A stretch of 43,072 nucleotides of DNA from Leadbetterella byssophila_A (GTDB lineage: Bacteria > Bacteroidota > Bacteroidia > Cytophagales > Spirosomataceae). Below are positions 1-7,397 of this stretch, one piece after another. Both the position numbers and the translations under genes were made by a program. How positions within the stretch are numbered: position 1 is the first letter of the stretch; each line of letters begins with the position of its first letter. The stretch is from positions 1 to 43,072 of the forward strand of contig JBEBRR010000033.1 in assembly GCA_040394735.1 (NCBI GenBank). The letters run 5' to 3'. The notes beneath the pieces were generated by a model. The model saw only the letters and a list, made by a program, of their open reading frames with translations. It did no database searches and was not told the origin of the DNA.

Positions 1-13
1 TTGTCCTGTCAAG

Positions 14-87
14 TGATCCCGGCAGGATTCGAACCTGCGACCCACAGATTAGAAATCTGTTGCTCTATCCAGCTGAGCTACGGAACC
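14..87 (-). tRNA. tRNA-Arg (TCT)
   Basis: A 74-nt cloverleaf reads on the minus strand from 87 to 14. The acceptor stem GGTTCCG pairs with CGGGATC (two G-T wobbles), the discriminator is A, the T arm carries GGTTCGAATCC, and the seven-base anticodon loop TTTCTAA gives anticodon TCT, which reads AGA/AGG. The 3' CCA is not encoded, since the next bases are CTT. It is the last of three minus-strand tRNA genes, but an intrinsic terminator lies just upstream of it, so it may depend on read-through or its own promoter. Confidence 0.95.
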
Positions 88-95
88 GTCCATAA

Positions 96-123
96 ATAAA
101 AAAAGCAGCCGTGAAGCTGCTTT
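96..123 (-). terminator. intrinsic terminator between tRNA-Pro and tRNA-Arg
   Basis: On the minus strand there is a perfect 8-bp stem, AAAGCAGC (123-116) and GCTGCTTT (109-102), with a six-base loop. It is followed at once by a T-rich run (101-96 region). This is a textbook Rho-independent terminator for the Ser-Pro tRNA transcript. It sits directly before the tRNA-Arg gene rather than after the whole cluster. Confidence 0.75.
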
Positions 124-124
124 G

Positions 125-199
125 TCGGGGTGGCAAGATTCGAACTTGCGACCTTCTGCTCCCAAAGCAGACGCGATGACCGGGCTACGCTACACCCCG
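125..199 (-). tRNA. tRNA-Pro (TGG)
   Basis: A cloverleaf reads on the minus strand from 199 to 125. The acceptor stem CGGGGTG/CACCCCG is perfect and the discriminator is A. The anticodon stem TCTGC/GCAGA holds the loop TTTGGGA, giving anticodon TGG. The T arm contains AGTTCGAATCT. CCA is not encoded. It lies 15 nt downstream of tRNA-Ser and is probably cotranscribed with it. Confidence 0.95.
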
Positions 200-214
200 A
201 GGTTCTTTTTTCAG

Positions 215-301
215 CGGAGAGAGCGGGATTCGAACCCGCGGTACCGTTTCCAGTACGTCAGTTTAGCAAACTGGTGGTTTCAGCCACTCACCCATCTCTC
301 C
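215..301 (-). tRNA. tRNA-Ser (GCT)
   Basis: An 87-nt class II tRNA reads on the minus strand from 301 to 215. The acceptor stem is GGAGAGA/TCTCTCC with discriminator G. The anticodon loop TTGCTAA gives GCT, which reads AGC/AGU. A long variable arm follows the anticodon arm, as expected for serine tRNAs. CCA is not encoded. It is the first gene after the promoter at 321-352. Confidence 0.95.
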
Positions 302-320
302 GTCTCTCCGAAAAGGTTTG

Positions 321-352
321 CAAATATAGACCCTTTTTACAGCAACACCAAA
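321..352 (-). promoter_or_regulatory. Bacteroidetes-type promoter for the tRNA Ser-Pro cluster
   Basis: On the minus strand TATATTTG (328-321) matches the -7 consensus TAnnTTTG exactly. TTTG (352-349) lies exactly 20 bp upstream, the expected -33 element. The predicted start of transcription is near 315, about 14 nt before the tRNA-Ser 5' end. Confidence 0.7.
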
Positions 353-423
353 CTTCCCGGCGATATTTTTATGATATTTTTCTGGCACCGGCTATGTTTT
401 TCCTTTAAGAATTTGGCAATAAA

Positions 424-993
424 CTACTTAATTCTTTCCGGGTTTTCTGATAAAAAAGCAGACCATCCCGATTTTTTGGAGCCGCTACCGGTAAGGGCCT
501 TGGTTTTGCCGTGCATAAAATGGCAAACCCCCACCGCCAGGGCATCTGTGGCGTCATAGAATTTCTTCTCCAGGGATTGATTAAAGAGCTTTTCGAGCAT
601 ATAGGCTACCTGATCTTTGGTGGCATTCCCGTTGCCTGTCACACTTTGTTTGACCTTCTTGGGCAGGTACTCTACAATATTCACATCACGCGCGAGAGCA
701 GCCGCCATAGCCACCCCCTGTGCCCTGCCCAATTTCAGCATCGATTGCACGTTCTCACCATAAAACGGGGCTTCAATGGCCATTTCATCCGGGAGATATT
801 CAGTAATTAACTGGGTAATGCGCTCAAAAATCTTTTTAAGTTTCAGTTCATGTGAACCTAATTTCTCTAACCGCAAAACCCCGTACTGAATGATTCTCAG
901 CTGCGAATTTTTCACTTCGATAATTCCATATCCCATTACCCGTGTGCCGGGATCTATCCCCAGTATAATTTTTTCATTTACCTTTGCTTCCAA
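424..993 (-). CDS. ruvC: crossover junction endodeoxyribonuclease RuvC
   Basis: RuvC resolves Holliday junctions together with RuvAB during recombination repair. The RNase H-like fold is visible: GIDPGT near the N-terminus supplies the first catalytic aspartate, AIEAPFYGENVQS the glutamate, and the C-terminal YDATDALAVGVCHF the last aspartates. No ATG precedes the conserved core. I chose the TTG at 993, which puts seven residues before the IILGIDPG core and gives 189 aa, usual for the family; a TTG at 1035 is also in frame. The C-terminal tail is lysine/serine rich. The 5' end lies close to, or overlaps, the divergent flippase-like gene. Confidence 0.93.
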   Translation of the reverse strand: MEAKVNEKIILGIDPGTRVMGYGIIEVKNSQLRIIQYGVLRLEKLGSHELKLKKIFERITQLITEYLPDEMAIEAPFYGENVQSMLKLGRAQGVAMAAALARDVNIVEYLPKKVKQSVTGNGNATKDQVAYMLEKLFNQSLEKKFYDATDALAVGVCHFMHGKTKALTGSGSKKSGWSAFLSENPERIK

Positions 994-1005
994 ATCTTCC
1001 CTTGT

Positions 1006-1968
1006 TTGAAGTTTACTATACAAAATACTGTTCAATTTTTATCTAATCCTAATCTGCACCGGTTTTTAAGGATAGTTTTCCTGGTATTGATCACCGGGCT
1101 CCTCCTTCACCAGGTTTCAAAGCTGGACCTTTCCTCTGCATTTCTCGGGCAGCTGGCCAGCCATCTCCGGCCCGCATGGCTCCTGGCAGGCATTTTCATG
1201 GTTTTACCCAATTATTACCTGGAAATCACCAAGTGGAAGATCCTGGGCCGGCAGCTGGAATACCGGAATTTTTCTGCAGCCGCCGTTGAAGTACTCAGGG
1301 GATTAAAACTGGGAGTGGTTACGCCTCTCATGGCGGGCGACTACATCGGCCGCAGTATGGATTTTAAAAAAGAAAACCGGTTTTCCGCTGTTCTGCTTAA
1401 CCTCTATAACAGTTTCTCCCAAACCTGGACCGCTCTCCTTTTCGGAAGCCTGGCGCTTTCGCTCTGGTATTTCCGCGAAAAGGCTGTCTACCTCTTTTTT
1501 CCCGCAATGATTCTATCGGCGGTTAGCCTTGCCGGCCTTGGCTTTCTCTACGGTATACAGCCCGCTATTCTTCAGAAACGGGAATGGACGAAAAAATATA
1601 TGACCGCTTTCTCACTTCCGCTGACCTTAAAAAACCGGGTGATCGGACTTTCGGTATTGCGAAGCATCATCTACAATCTTCAATACGCCTGCTTTTACCT
1701 CGGCTTTGGTATCATTCTTGACCCGGCGATTTTCTTTATCGGCATCAACCTTCTGCTACTGGTAAAAACAGTGGGGGGCGGACTCAATATTTTCGGCGAT
1801 CTCACCCTTAGAGAACTGGTCAGCCTCCACTTTTTCAAATTATACCAGGTAGACGAGCGTTTCGTATTAATGGCTACCTTTGCTGTCTGGTTCTTCAGTG
1901 TCTTTGCACCGGTACTTGCCGGTATCTTTTATAAACCCCAAAAAAATGCTTCTTCTGATTTCGTATAG
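1006..1968 (+). CDS. flippase-like membrane protein (LPG synthase TM / UPF0104 family)
   Basis: A 320-aa protein with about eight hydrophobic segments, the first near residues 22-38. The hydrophobic layout and features such as GVVTPLMAGDYIGR and KTVGGGLNIFGDLTLRELV resemble the integral membrane domain of lysylphosphatidylglycerol synthases (PF03706). That family includes lipid or glycolipid translocases, and no soluble aminoacyl-transferase domain is present. The start is a TTG at 1006, with no ATG before the first membrane segment. It overlaps the next gene by 23 bp, so the two are probably translationally coupled. With the GT2 and deacetylase it suggests synthesis and transfer of an unidentified envelope glycolipid. 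Substrate unknown. Confidence 0.8.
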   Translation: MKFTIQNTVQFLSNPNLHRFLRIVFLVLITGLLLHQVSKLDLSSAFLGQLASHLRPAWLLAGIFMVLPNYYLEITKWKILGRQLEYRNFSAAAVEVLRGLKLGVVTPLMAGDYIGRSMDFKKENRFSAVLLNLYNSFSQTWTALLFGSLALSLWYFREKAVYLFFPAMILSAVSLAGLGFLYGIQPAILQKREWTKKYMTAFSLPLTLKNRVIGLSVLRSIIYNLQYACFYLGFGIILDPAIFFIGINLLLLVKTVGGGLNIFGDLTLRELVSLHFFKLYQVDERFVLMATFAVWFFSVFAPVLAGIFYKPQKNASSDFV

Positions 1969-3013
1969 CCTCTTCCTGATCCTTGCCACCGTATTGTGGC
2001 TGTCGGTTTGGGTTTCACGGCCTGAACCGTCAGACCAGCGGGTCTCCGCCATTATAGTGGTCCGGAATGAAGAACAGAACATTCTACGTTTACTGGAAAG
2101 CCTCCGCCGGCAGACACACCCTGACCTGGAAGTAATCCTGGTGGATGACAGCTCTAGCGACAAAACCCTGGAACTGGCCCGGAATTTCCAGCTGAAGAAC
2201 TTCCGTATTCTCCGGCTGGAAGAAGCCGAACGGGGAAACGCCCCCAAAAAAAACGGAATAGAAAAGGCAGTGAAAGAAGCCACGGGCGACATCATTTTCA
2301 CCACTGACGGCGACTGTATCCTGGCTCCCGGACTGATCGCATTTTATGCCGGCCTCTTCCGGAACCCCCGGTTTAAGATGCTTTCCGGCCCGGTAACCTT
2401 CACTCTTAAGAAAGGGCTTTGGAACCAGCTCCAGACCGTAGAATTTGCCTCATTGGTAGGCTCTGCCGCAGTAGCTATCTTCCTCAGAAAACCTATCATG
2501 AGCAGTGCCGCCAACCTGGCTTACCGGAAGTCGGTTTTCCTGGAAGTAGGCGGATACAGCGGTAATTTGGAAACGGCCTCAGGGGATGATGAATTCCTTA
2601 TGAATAAGATTTACAAGCAATACAAGAACGGAATCCTTTTTGTACGGAATAAGGCCTGTATCGTAGAAACCGAAGCTACCGAAACCTTGTCCCAGTTTTA
2701 CCGGCAGAGAAAAAGATGGGCCGGGAAATGGAACCTGGGAGACAACTTTGTTTCCCGCATCGTAGCCATACTGATCTTCCTGGTCAATGCCCTGACCATC
2801 GGCTTTATGATCAACGGAAAATGGGATATCATTCTCTTCCGTTTTTTTACCGAAGCGCTGTTCCTTTCTGCTGTACTCATTTTTTTTCAACGCTACAGAT
2901 CTATTTTTTACATCCCTTTAACCCAGCTGATCTACCCGTTTTATGCGGTGTTTTTCGGACTCGTCTCACTGATACCCAATTCATATACCTGGAAAGGACG
3001 CCGATTGAAATGA
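1946..3013 (+). CDS. glycosyltransferase family 2, membrane-bound
   Basis: The ATG at 1946 gives 355 aa: a N-terminal membrane segment (about 2-24), a GT-A domain, and two or three C-terminal membrane segments (about 275-345). GT2 hallmarks are present: VDDSS (D67, D68), the nucleotide-sugar/metal motif DGD (about 121-123), GDDEF (about 213-217) and QRKRW (about 254-258), the QxxRW motif of processive transferases. An upstream in-frame extension to 1880 is unlikely because it lies inside the preceding gene and would precede the membrane anchor. The gene starts 23 bp inside the flippase-like gene, and its stop overlaps the deacetylase ATG (ATGA). The polymer or lipid made is not evident. Confidence 0.88.
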   Translation: MLLLISYSLFLILATVLWLSVWVSRPEPSDQRVSAIIVVRNEEQNILRLLESLRRQTHPDLEVILVDDSSSDKTLELARNFQLKNFRILRLEEAERGNAPKKNGIEKAVKEATGDIIFTTDGDCILAPGLIAFYAGLFRNPRFKMLSGPVTFTLKKGLWNQLQTVEFASLVGSAAVAIFLRKPIMSSAANLAYRKSVFLEVGGYSGNLETASGDDEFLMNKIYKQYKNGILFVRNKACIVETEATETLSQFYRQRKRWAGKWNLGDNFVSRIVAILIFLVNALTIGFMINGKWDIILFRFFTEALFLSAVLIFFQRYRSIFYIPLTQLIYPFYAVFFGLVSLIPNSYTWKGRRLK

Positions 3014-3603
3014 ACAGGATTCTGGAAATTATATACCCCCGCTTTCTGTGGCGTATGCCTGCCACTGAAAAATGCATTTACCTGACTTTTGATGACGGTC
3101 CCATACCCGGGGTAACCCCCTGGGTGCTGGAACAATTAACAAAGTTCAATGCAAAAGCCACCTTCTTTTGTGTAGGCGAAAATGTACGCAAATATCCCGA
3201 AACATTTGAACAGGTCACCCGTGCAGGCCACAGCATAGGCAACCACACCTATAACCATCTGAACGGATGGGAAACCCCTACCGAAGATTATCTGGATAAT
3301 GTAAGACGATCCGGGGAACTTTACCCTACCCGCTTATTCCGGCCGCCTTACGGAAGGATAAAGAAGAAGCAGGCTGACCGGGTTTTGCTGCACCACCGGA
3401 TCATTATGTGGTCGGTGCTCACACGCGATTATGCCCAGAAACTTTCTCCGGAAAAATGCCTGAAAAATGCTGTAAAGAATACCTGCAATGGATCAGTCGT
3501 GGTATTTCATGACAGCCTGAAGGCCAGGAAAAACCTGGAATATGTGCTGCCCCGGTACCTGGAACATTTCAGCCTGCAGGGCTACAGGTTTGACAAATTG
3601 TAA
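3010..3603 (+). CDS. polysaccharide deacetylase family protein (NodB/CE4)
   Basis: A 197-aa NodB-homology protein removing N-acetyl groups from amino sugars. All five CE4 motifs are seen: TFDDGP (D28 base, D29 metal), HTYNH (H79 and H83 metal ligands), RPPYG (111-115), the MWSV-LTRDY segment (about 133-141) and VVFHDS (H167). There is no clear signal peptide; a short hydrophobic stretch precedes the domain, so the enzyme may act inside the cell or at the membrane on a lipid-linked sugar. The start ATG at 3010 overlaps the GT2 stop, which makes it the third gene of the cluster. Reading further upstream would run into the GT2 frame and adds nothing family-like. Confidence 0.92.
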   Translation: MNRILEIIYPRFLWRMPATEKCIYLTFDDGPIPGVTPWVLEQLTKFNAKATFFCVGENVRKYPETFEQVTRAGHSIGNHTYNHLNGWETPTEDYLDNVRRSGELYPTRLFRPPYGRIKKKQADRVLLHHRIIMWSVLTRDYAQKLSPEKCLKNAVKNTCNGSVVVFHDSLKARKNLEYVLPRYLEHFSLQGYRFDKL

Positions 3604-3605
3604 CC

Positions 3606-4046
3606 TTAATTTAAACGATAACTGAGGAAGGAGTGTCCTTCAAACACTCCTTCACTCAGATCTCTTATGGTCTTTTCCCGTAATCGTTTCACGATTCCGG
3701 ACCGGAAAACAGAAAAATCGTGGTGAAGCGGACAGGGATTTTCTGAAGAGCATTCCTCAATAGCCATGAAGCAACGGGTCTTGTATCCGTCCCCATCAAT
3801 CATCTCTACGATTTCCAGCACAGGCATATCCAATACCGATTCCTTTATAAAGAAGCCTCCATGCGGCCCCTTCACAGACTGAATTACTTTTTTTCGCGCC
3901 AGATCCTGAAGGATTTTTGCCAGGAAATGCTGGGGAATTTCCAGCTCAGCGGCAATCTCTTGAATGCCTACTTTCCGGTTCTCCTCTATCTTGGTAGCCA
4001 GGTAAACCACTCCGCGTATTCCGTATCCACAGGTTTTTGATATCAT
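3606..4046 (-). CDS. Rrf2-family Fe-S transcriptional regulator (NsrR-like)
   Basis: A 146-aa winged-helix regulator. The HTH covers roughly residues 25-60 (IQEIAAELEIPQHFLAKIL). C92, C99 and C105 form a C-x6-C-x5-C cluster close to the C-x5-C-x5-C cluster ligands of NsrR/IscR. It starts 5 nt after the RIC gene, so the pair is an operon. Family knowledge plus this partner suggests an NO- or Fe-S-sensing repressor of RIC, perhaps also of the divergent nos operon. The perfect palindrome at 4793-4818 is its most likely operator. Whether it senses NO or general Fe-S status cannot be told from sequence. It ends 2 bp from the convergent deacetylase. Confidence 0.85.
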   Translation of the reverse strand: MISKTCGYGIRGVVYLATKIEENRKVGIQEIAAELEIPQHFLAKILQDLARKKVIQSVKGPHGGFFIKESVLDMPVLEIVEMIDGDGYKTRCFMAIEECSSENPCPLHHDFSVFRSGIVKRLREKTIRDLSEGVFEGHSFLSYRLN

Positions 4047-4051
4047 TTTTC

Positions 4052-4768
4052 TTAAAGCGCTTCAGCCTCCAATACTTCAATTTTAGGAAATAGAATATTG
4101 TTTTCCAAATGAATATGCTGAATAAGGTCTGCATCCAGCTCCTTCAGCTTATGCAGCATCACCAGATGAGAATTACATACCCCTTCCGGCGGAGTGTAAT
4201 CATGGGTAATTTCGCGGATACGCAAGAGGATGTCGCCGGCGGCATCATGCTCATGAAGCATCATACGGATGGGGTTAGCCACACTTCCGAAGGGTGCCGC
4301 CTGAGGCTTAATCCCTGCCCTTCTGGCATTCAGCAGCTCCTTGGCGTAAGGGAAAAGAATTTCCTCCTCCTTGGGCAGGTGGCTCATCAGCTCTGCATCC
4401 AGTTTTACAAATAATGCTGCCAGCTCCGTAAGGTAAGCAAATTTATCACGATGCTTGGTATACACCTTATTCACGTAAAATTCAGTTTCAGGCAGGTTAT
4501 CATAAAGATACTGATGGTGAACATTTACAATATAATCGGCCAGGAAATCAGGTTCAAAACGGTCGAACTTCAGGTAGTTGCCGTCATTGGCCTCCATAAG
4601 TTCCGCCAGTACCTCTTCAGGGTCTGCACCTGCTCCCTCGCAGGCTTCTGCAAGCGATATCCGCCCCCCGCAACAATAATCAATGTTCAGCTTCCTGAAA
4701 ACGATGGCTGTACCGGGGTTGGCTGCCACAATCTCCCCCACTCTCGTATTATTCAGATCTATAACCAT
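4052..4768 (-). CDS. ric: iron-sulfur cluster repair di-iron protein (RIC/ScdA/YtfE)
   Basis: A 238-aa cytosolic protein that restores Fe-S clusters damaged by NO or oxidants. The N-terminal ScdA_N (DUF542) domain has the diagnostic DYCCGG motif at about 30-35. The following hemerythrin-like four-helix region carries the expected di-iron ligands: HHQY (about 84), HLPKEEEILFPY, HEHDAAGD and HIHLENNILFP near the C-terminus. Its ATG is at 4768. It is the first gene of the RIC-Rrf2 operon, divergent from the N2O reductase genes, which links NO detoxification to denitrification. A -7 box at 4792-4799 lies inside a palindrome, so repression is expected. Confidence 0.93.
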   Translation of the reverse strand: MVIDLNNTRVGEIVAANPGTAIVFRKLNIDYCCGGRISLAEACEGAGADPEEVLAELMEANDGNYLKFDRFEPDFLADYIVNVHHQYLYDNLPETEFYVNKVYTKHRDKFAYLTELAALFVKLDAELMSHLPKEEEILFPYAKELLNARRAGIKPQAAPFGSVANPIRMMLHEHDAAGDILLRIREITHDYTPPEGVCNSHLVMLHKLKELDADLIQHIHLENNILFPKIEVLEAEAL

Positions 4769-4791
4769 AATTTATTAAAGATAATTTGATA

Positions 4792-4818
4792 CAAAGATAT
4801 AAAGACCCTTATATCTTT
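4792..4818 (-). promoter_or_regulatory. RIC-Rrf2 promoter embedded in a perfect palindromic operator
   Basis: On the minus strand TATCTTTG (4799-4792) matches TAnnTTTG exactly and would start transcription near 4786, about 18 nt before the RIC ATG. The same bases belong to an inverted repeat AAAGATATAA-N6-TTATATCTTT (4793-4818) with perfect 10-bp arms. A dyad over the -7 and spacer region is where a repressor would bind. The half-site resembles the AAGATGyATTT half of NsrR sites, but the symmetry is even, not 11-1-11. Confidence 0.6.
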
Positions 4819-4821
4819 TTT

Positions 4822-4887
4822 ATGACATTTATCATCTTATTTCAAAATATAGCTCATAGTTTTCCTGTCTTCGTCATCTCAATTTTG
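4822..4887 (+). promoter_or_regulatory. possible Crp/Fnr-type site and promoter region for the nos operon
   Basis: ATGACATTTATCAT (4822-4835) has the TGA-N6-TCA core of Crp/Fnr-family sites. Two -7 boxes match TAnnTTTG at 7 of 8 positions: TAGTTTTC (4857-4864) and CAATTTTG (4880-4887). The site centre at 4828.5 would lie about -41 or about -62 from the two implied starts, both usual activator positions. Neither has a good -33 element, which fits activator dependence. Confidence 0.35.
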
Positions 4888-4910
4888 TTCCATCAAAAAC
4901 CTGAAAAAAT

Positions 4911-5366
4911 ATGAACAAATCGTTGTGGGCAGTCCTTCTTATCCTCCTCCTGTGCGGGTGTGGTAAGGGAGCAGAACAAAGGGCCGAATCTCCGGAAATC
5001 AGTAAAGATCTGATCGAAAAGCAGGAAGTCATTCACGGAACGGAAGTAACGGAAGTAAAACTTTCCAATCCGCTGGATGCCGCCATGGTAAAACAGGGCG
5101 AAGAGATTTATGAAATGAAATGTATGTCCTGTCACCGGCTGGATGAAACCCGTATAGTAGGGCCGGGCTGGGCTGGTGTTACCAAACGCCGGACAGCTGT
5201 ATGGCTAACCAATATGATCACCAATGTAGACATAATGCTGGACCAGGATCCTGAAGCACAAAAGATGCTGGAAGAATGCCTGATCCGGATGCCTAATCAG
5301 AATGTAAGCCTCGAAGAGTCGAGAAGCATAATTGAATTCATGCGTAAAAATGACGGTGAAATATAA
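4911..5366 (+). CDS. c-type cytochrome lipoprotein of the nos cluster
   Basis: A 151-aa exported monoheme cytochrome c. The signal sequence ends in a lipobox-like LLLCGC (about 13-18), so it is probably anchored to a membrane by lipid. The heme site is CMSCH (about 72-76) and RMPNQ (about 130) offers the axial methionine. It is 14 nt upstream of nosZ. Clade II nos clusters often encode a small cytochrome here, proposed to pass electrons to NosZ in place of NosR or a soluble carrier. That role is inferred from position. The region between the signal and the heme (20-60) is charged and looks like a linker. Confidence 0.9.
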   Translation: MNKSLWAVLLILLLCGCGKGAEQRAESPEISKDLIEKQEVIHGTEVTEVKLSNPLDAAMVKQGEEIYEMKCMSCHRLDETRIVGPGWAGVTKRRTAVWLTNMITNVDIMLDQDPEAQKMLEECLIRMPNQNVSLEESRSIIEFMRKNDGEI

Positions 5367-5380
5367 TTCCTTATCTCTAT

Positions 5381-7381
5381 ATGAAAACCAAATATTACAT
5401 CATCAGCCTGGCACTAGGTGCTATGGCGGTATCCCAGACAGCCTGTAAGCCCGAAGGCGGAAATGCGGGCTCTGAACTGGCGGGTGACGCCGCTCAAAAA
5501 GTATACGTGGCACCGGGCACTCATGACGAGTTCTACAATATCGTATCGGGCGGCTTCAACGGCCAGGTTTCCGTCGTAGGGCTCCCGTCGGGGAGAACGT
5601 TAAAAAATATTCCCGTGTTTTCCCAGCATCCGGAAAACGGCTGGGGATACAGTGAAGAAACCAAACCTATGCTGAACACCTCTCACGGTTTTATTCCCTG
5701 GGACGATTCTCACCACATTGCCCTTTCCACCACAAACGGAGAGCACGACGGCCGCTGGGCCTTTATCAACGGGAATAACACTCCCCGTATAGCCCGGATC
5801 AGCCTCTCCTCTTTTAAGACCGAAGAGATTATCGAAATCCCGAACTCCGGCGGTAACCACTCCTCCCCCTTCATCACCTCCAATACAGAATATACAGTAG
5901 CAGGAACACGTTTCTCCGTTCCGCCGGATAACAATGCCGATGTACCCATCAGCTCTTTCAAGGAAAACTTTAAAGGGTACATCAGTTTTATCAGTGTGGA
6001 TAAAGAAACCGGACGGATGAGCATTAAGTTCCAGCTGAAAACTCCGGGAGTCAGCTATGATCTTGCGCGGGCAGGAAAGGGTAAGTCAGCTGACTGGTTC
6101 TTCTTCTCTACCTACAATACAGAACAGGCCAGTACCCTGCTGGAAGTGAACGCATCCCAGAAGGACAAAGACTTCATACTGGCTGTAAACTGGAAGAAAG
6201 CAGAACAATATCTGGCCCAGGGAAAAGGTAAAAAAGAGCCTGGCACCTATGCGCACAATGTATGGAATGAGGATACCCATTCTGCGACCTCTACGATCAT
6301 CAATGAAGTTATGACCCTCGACCCCAAAGACTGTCCGGATATGCTTTATTTTATTCCGTGCCCGAAATCGCCCCACGGCTGTGACGTAGACCCTACCGGA
6401 AATTACATTGTGGGATCCGGAAAGCTCGCTGCGGTGATACCGGTATTCTCTTTCGATAAGATGCAGAAAGCCATCTCCGGCAAAACATTTGACGGTGATT
6501 TTGACGGTATTCCGATCCTCAAATATGAAGCCGTACTGCACGGTGAAGTGCAGAAACCGGGCTTAGGACCGCTTCATACTGAATTTGACGGCAAGGGCAA
6601 TGCGATAACTTCCATGTTTGTTTCTTCGGAGCTGGTTCGCTGGAACATTGATAAGCTCGAGATCATTGACCGCGTACCTACCTATTATTCCGTAGGGCAC
6701 CTCAGTATTCCGGGAGGGCCAACGGCCAAACCTTACGGCAAATATGTGGTAGCTTATAACAAAATCACCAAAGACCGCTATCTGCCGACAGGTCCGGAAC
6801 TGGCTCAGTCAGCCCAGTTATACGACATCTCCGGCGAAAAAATGAAGCTTCTCCTTGATTTCCCTACTACCGGTGAGCCCCATTATGCCGAGTCTATCCC
6901 GGCATCGCTGATCAAAGACAATATACGGAAAATTTACGAGCTGGAGAAAAACAAGCACCCTTATGCTGCAAAAAGCGAGAAAGAGACACGTGTGGAGCGG
7001 AAAGGAAAAGAGGTACATGTTTATCTGACCTCTATCCGTTCCCACTTTGCACCGGATAATATCGAAGGAATAAAAATGGGGGATATAGTCTACTTCCATG
7101 TAACCAACCTTGAACAGGACTGGGATGTTCCGCATGGATTTGCCGTGAGAGGCAGTCAGAACGCTGAGCTTCTCATTATGCCGGGCGAAACCCAGACCTA
7201 CAGGTGGATCCCGACAAAAGTGGGCGTAACTCCGTTCTACTGTACTGACTTCTGCTCTGCTTTACACCAGGAAATGCAGGGTTATATAAGGGTATCTCCT
7301 GCTAACAGCAATGTACCCCTGAAATGGAGTTTAGGCAATACACCTGAAGCAGCTGCCGAGAAAGCAGTGGCCGGTAAATAG
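5381..7381 (+). CDS. nosZ: nitrous oxide reductase, Sec-dependent clade II type
   Basis: NosZ reduces N2O to N2 in the periplasm using the CuA and CuZ centres; 666 aa. The N-terminus is a Sec-type or lipoprotein-like signal (cysteine at 22) without a twin arginine, as in clade II enzymes. The CuA site is CTDFCSALHQEM near the C-terminus (C621, C625, H629, M632) with an upstream VPHGF histidine. CuZ histidines are visible in the propeller: DDSHH, SPHGCDVDPTGNY, GPLHTEFDGKGNA, VGHLSIPGG and GEPHYA. All key ligands seem present, so it should be functional. It is the second gene of the nos operon; a repeat element separates it from the following genes. Confidence 0.98.
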   Translation: MKTKYYIISLALGAMAVSQTACKPEGGNAGSELAGDAAQKVYVAPGTHDEFYNIVSGGFNGQVSVVGLPSGRTLKNIPVFSQHPENGWGYSEETKPMLNTSHGFIPWDDSHHIALSTTNGEHDGRWAFINGNNTPRIARISLSSFKTEEIIEIPNSGGNHSSPFITSNTEYTVAGTRFSVPPDNNADVPISSFKENFKGYISFISVDKETGRMSIKFQLKTPGVSYDLARAGKGKSADWFFFSTYNTEQASTLLEVNASQKDKDFILAVNWKKAEQYLAQGKGKKEPGTYAHNVWNEDTHSATSTIINEVMTLDPKDCPDMLYFIPCPKSPHGCDVDPTGNYIVGSGKLAAVIPVFSFDKMQKAISGKTFDGDFDGIPILKYEAVLHGEVQKPGLGPLHTEFDGKGNAITSMFVSSELVRWNIDKLEIIDRVPTYYSVGHLSIPGGPTAKPYGKYVVAYNKITKDRYLPTGPELAQSAQLYDISGEKMKLLLDFPTTGEPHYAESIPASLIKDNIRKIYELEKNKHPYAAKSEKETRVERKGKEVHVYLTSIRSHFAPDNIEGIKMGDIVYFHVTNLEQDWDVPHGFAVRGSQNAELLIMPGETQTYRWIPTKVGVTPFYCTDFCSALHQEMQGYIRVSPANSNVPLKWSLGNTPEAAAEKAVAGK

Positions 7382-7397
7382 TTTTCACGAAGGGGGC

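Noticed and set aside
122..559. Open frames over the tRNA genes
   Set aside because: They run straight through two tRNA genes and give the spurious GFEPA/RDSNPR-type peptides known from translated tRNA sequence.
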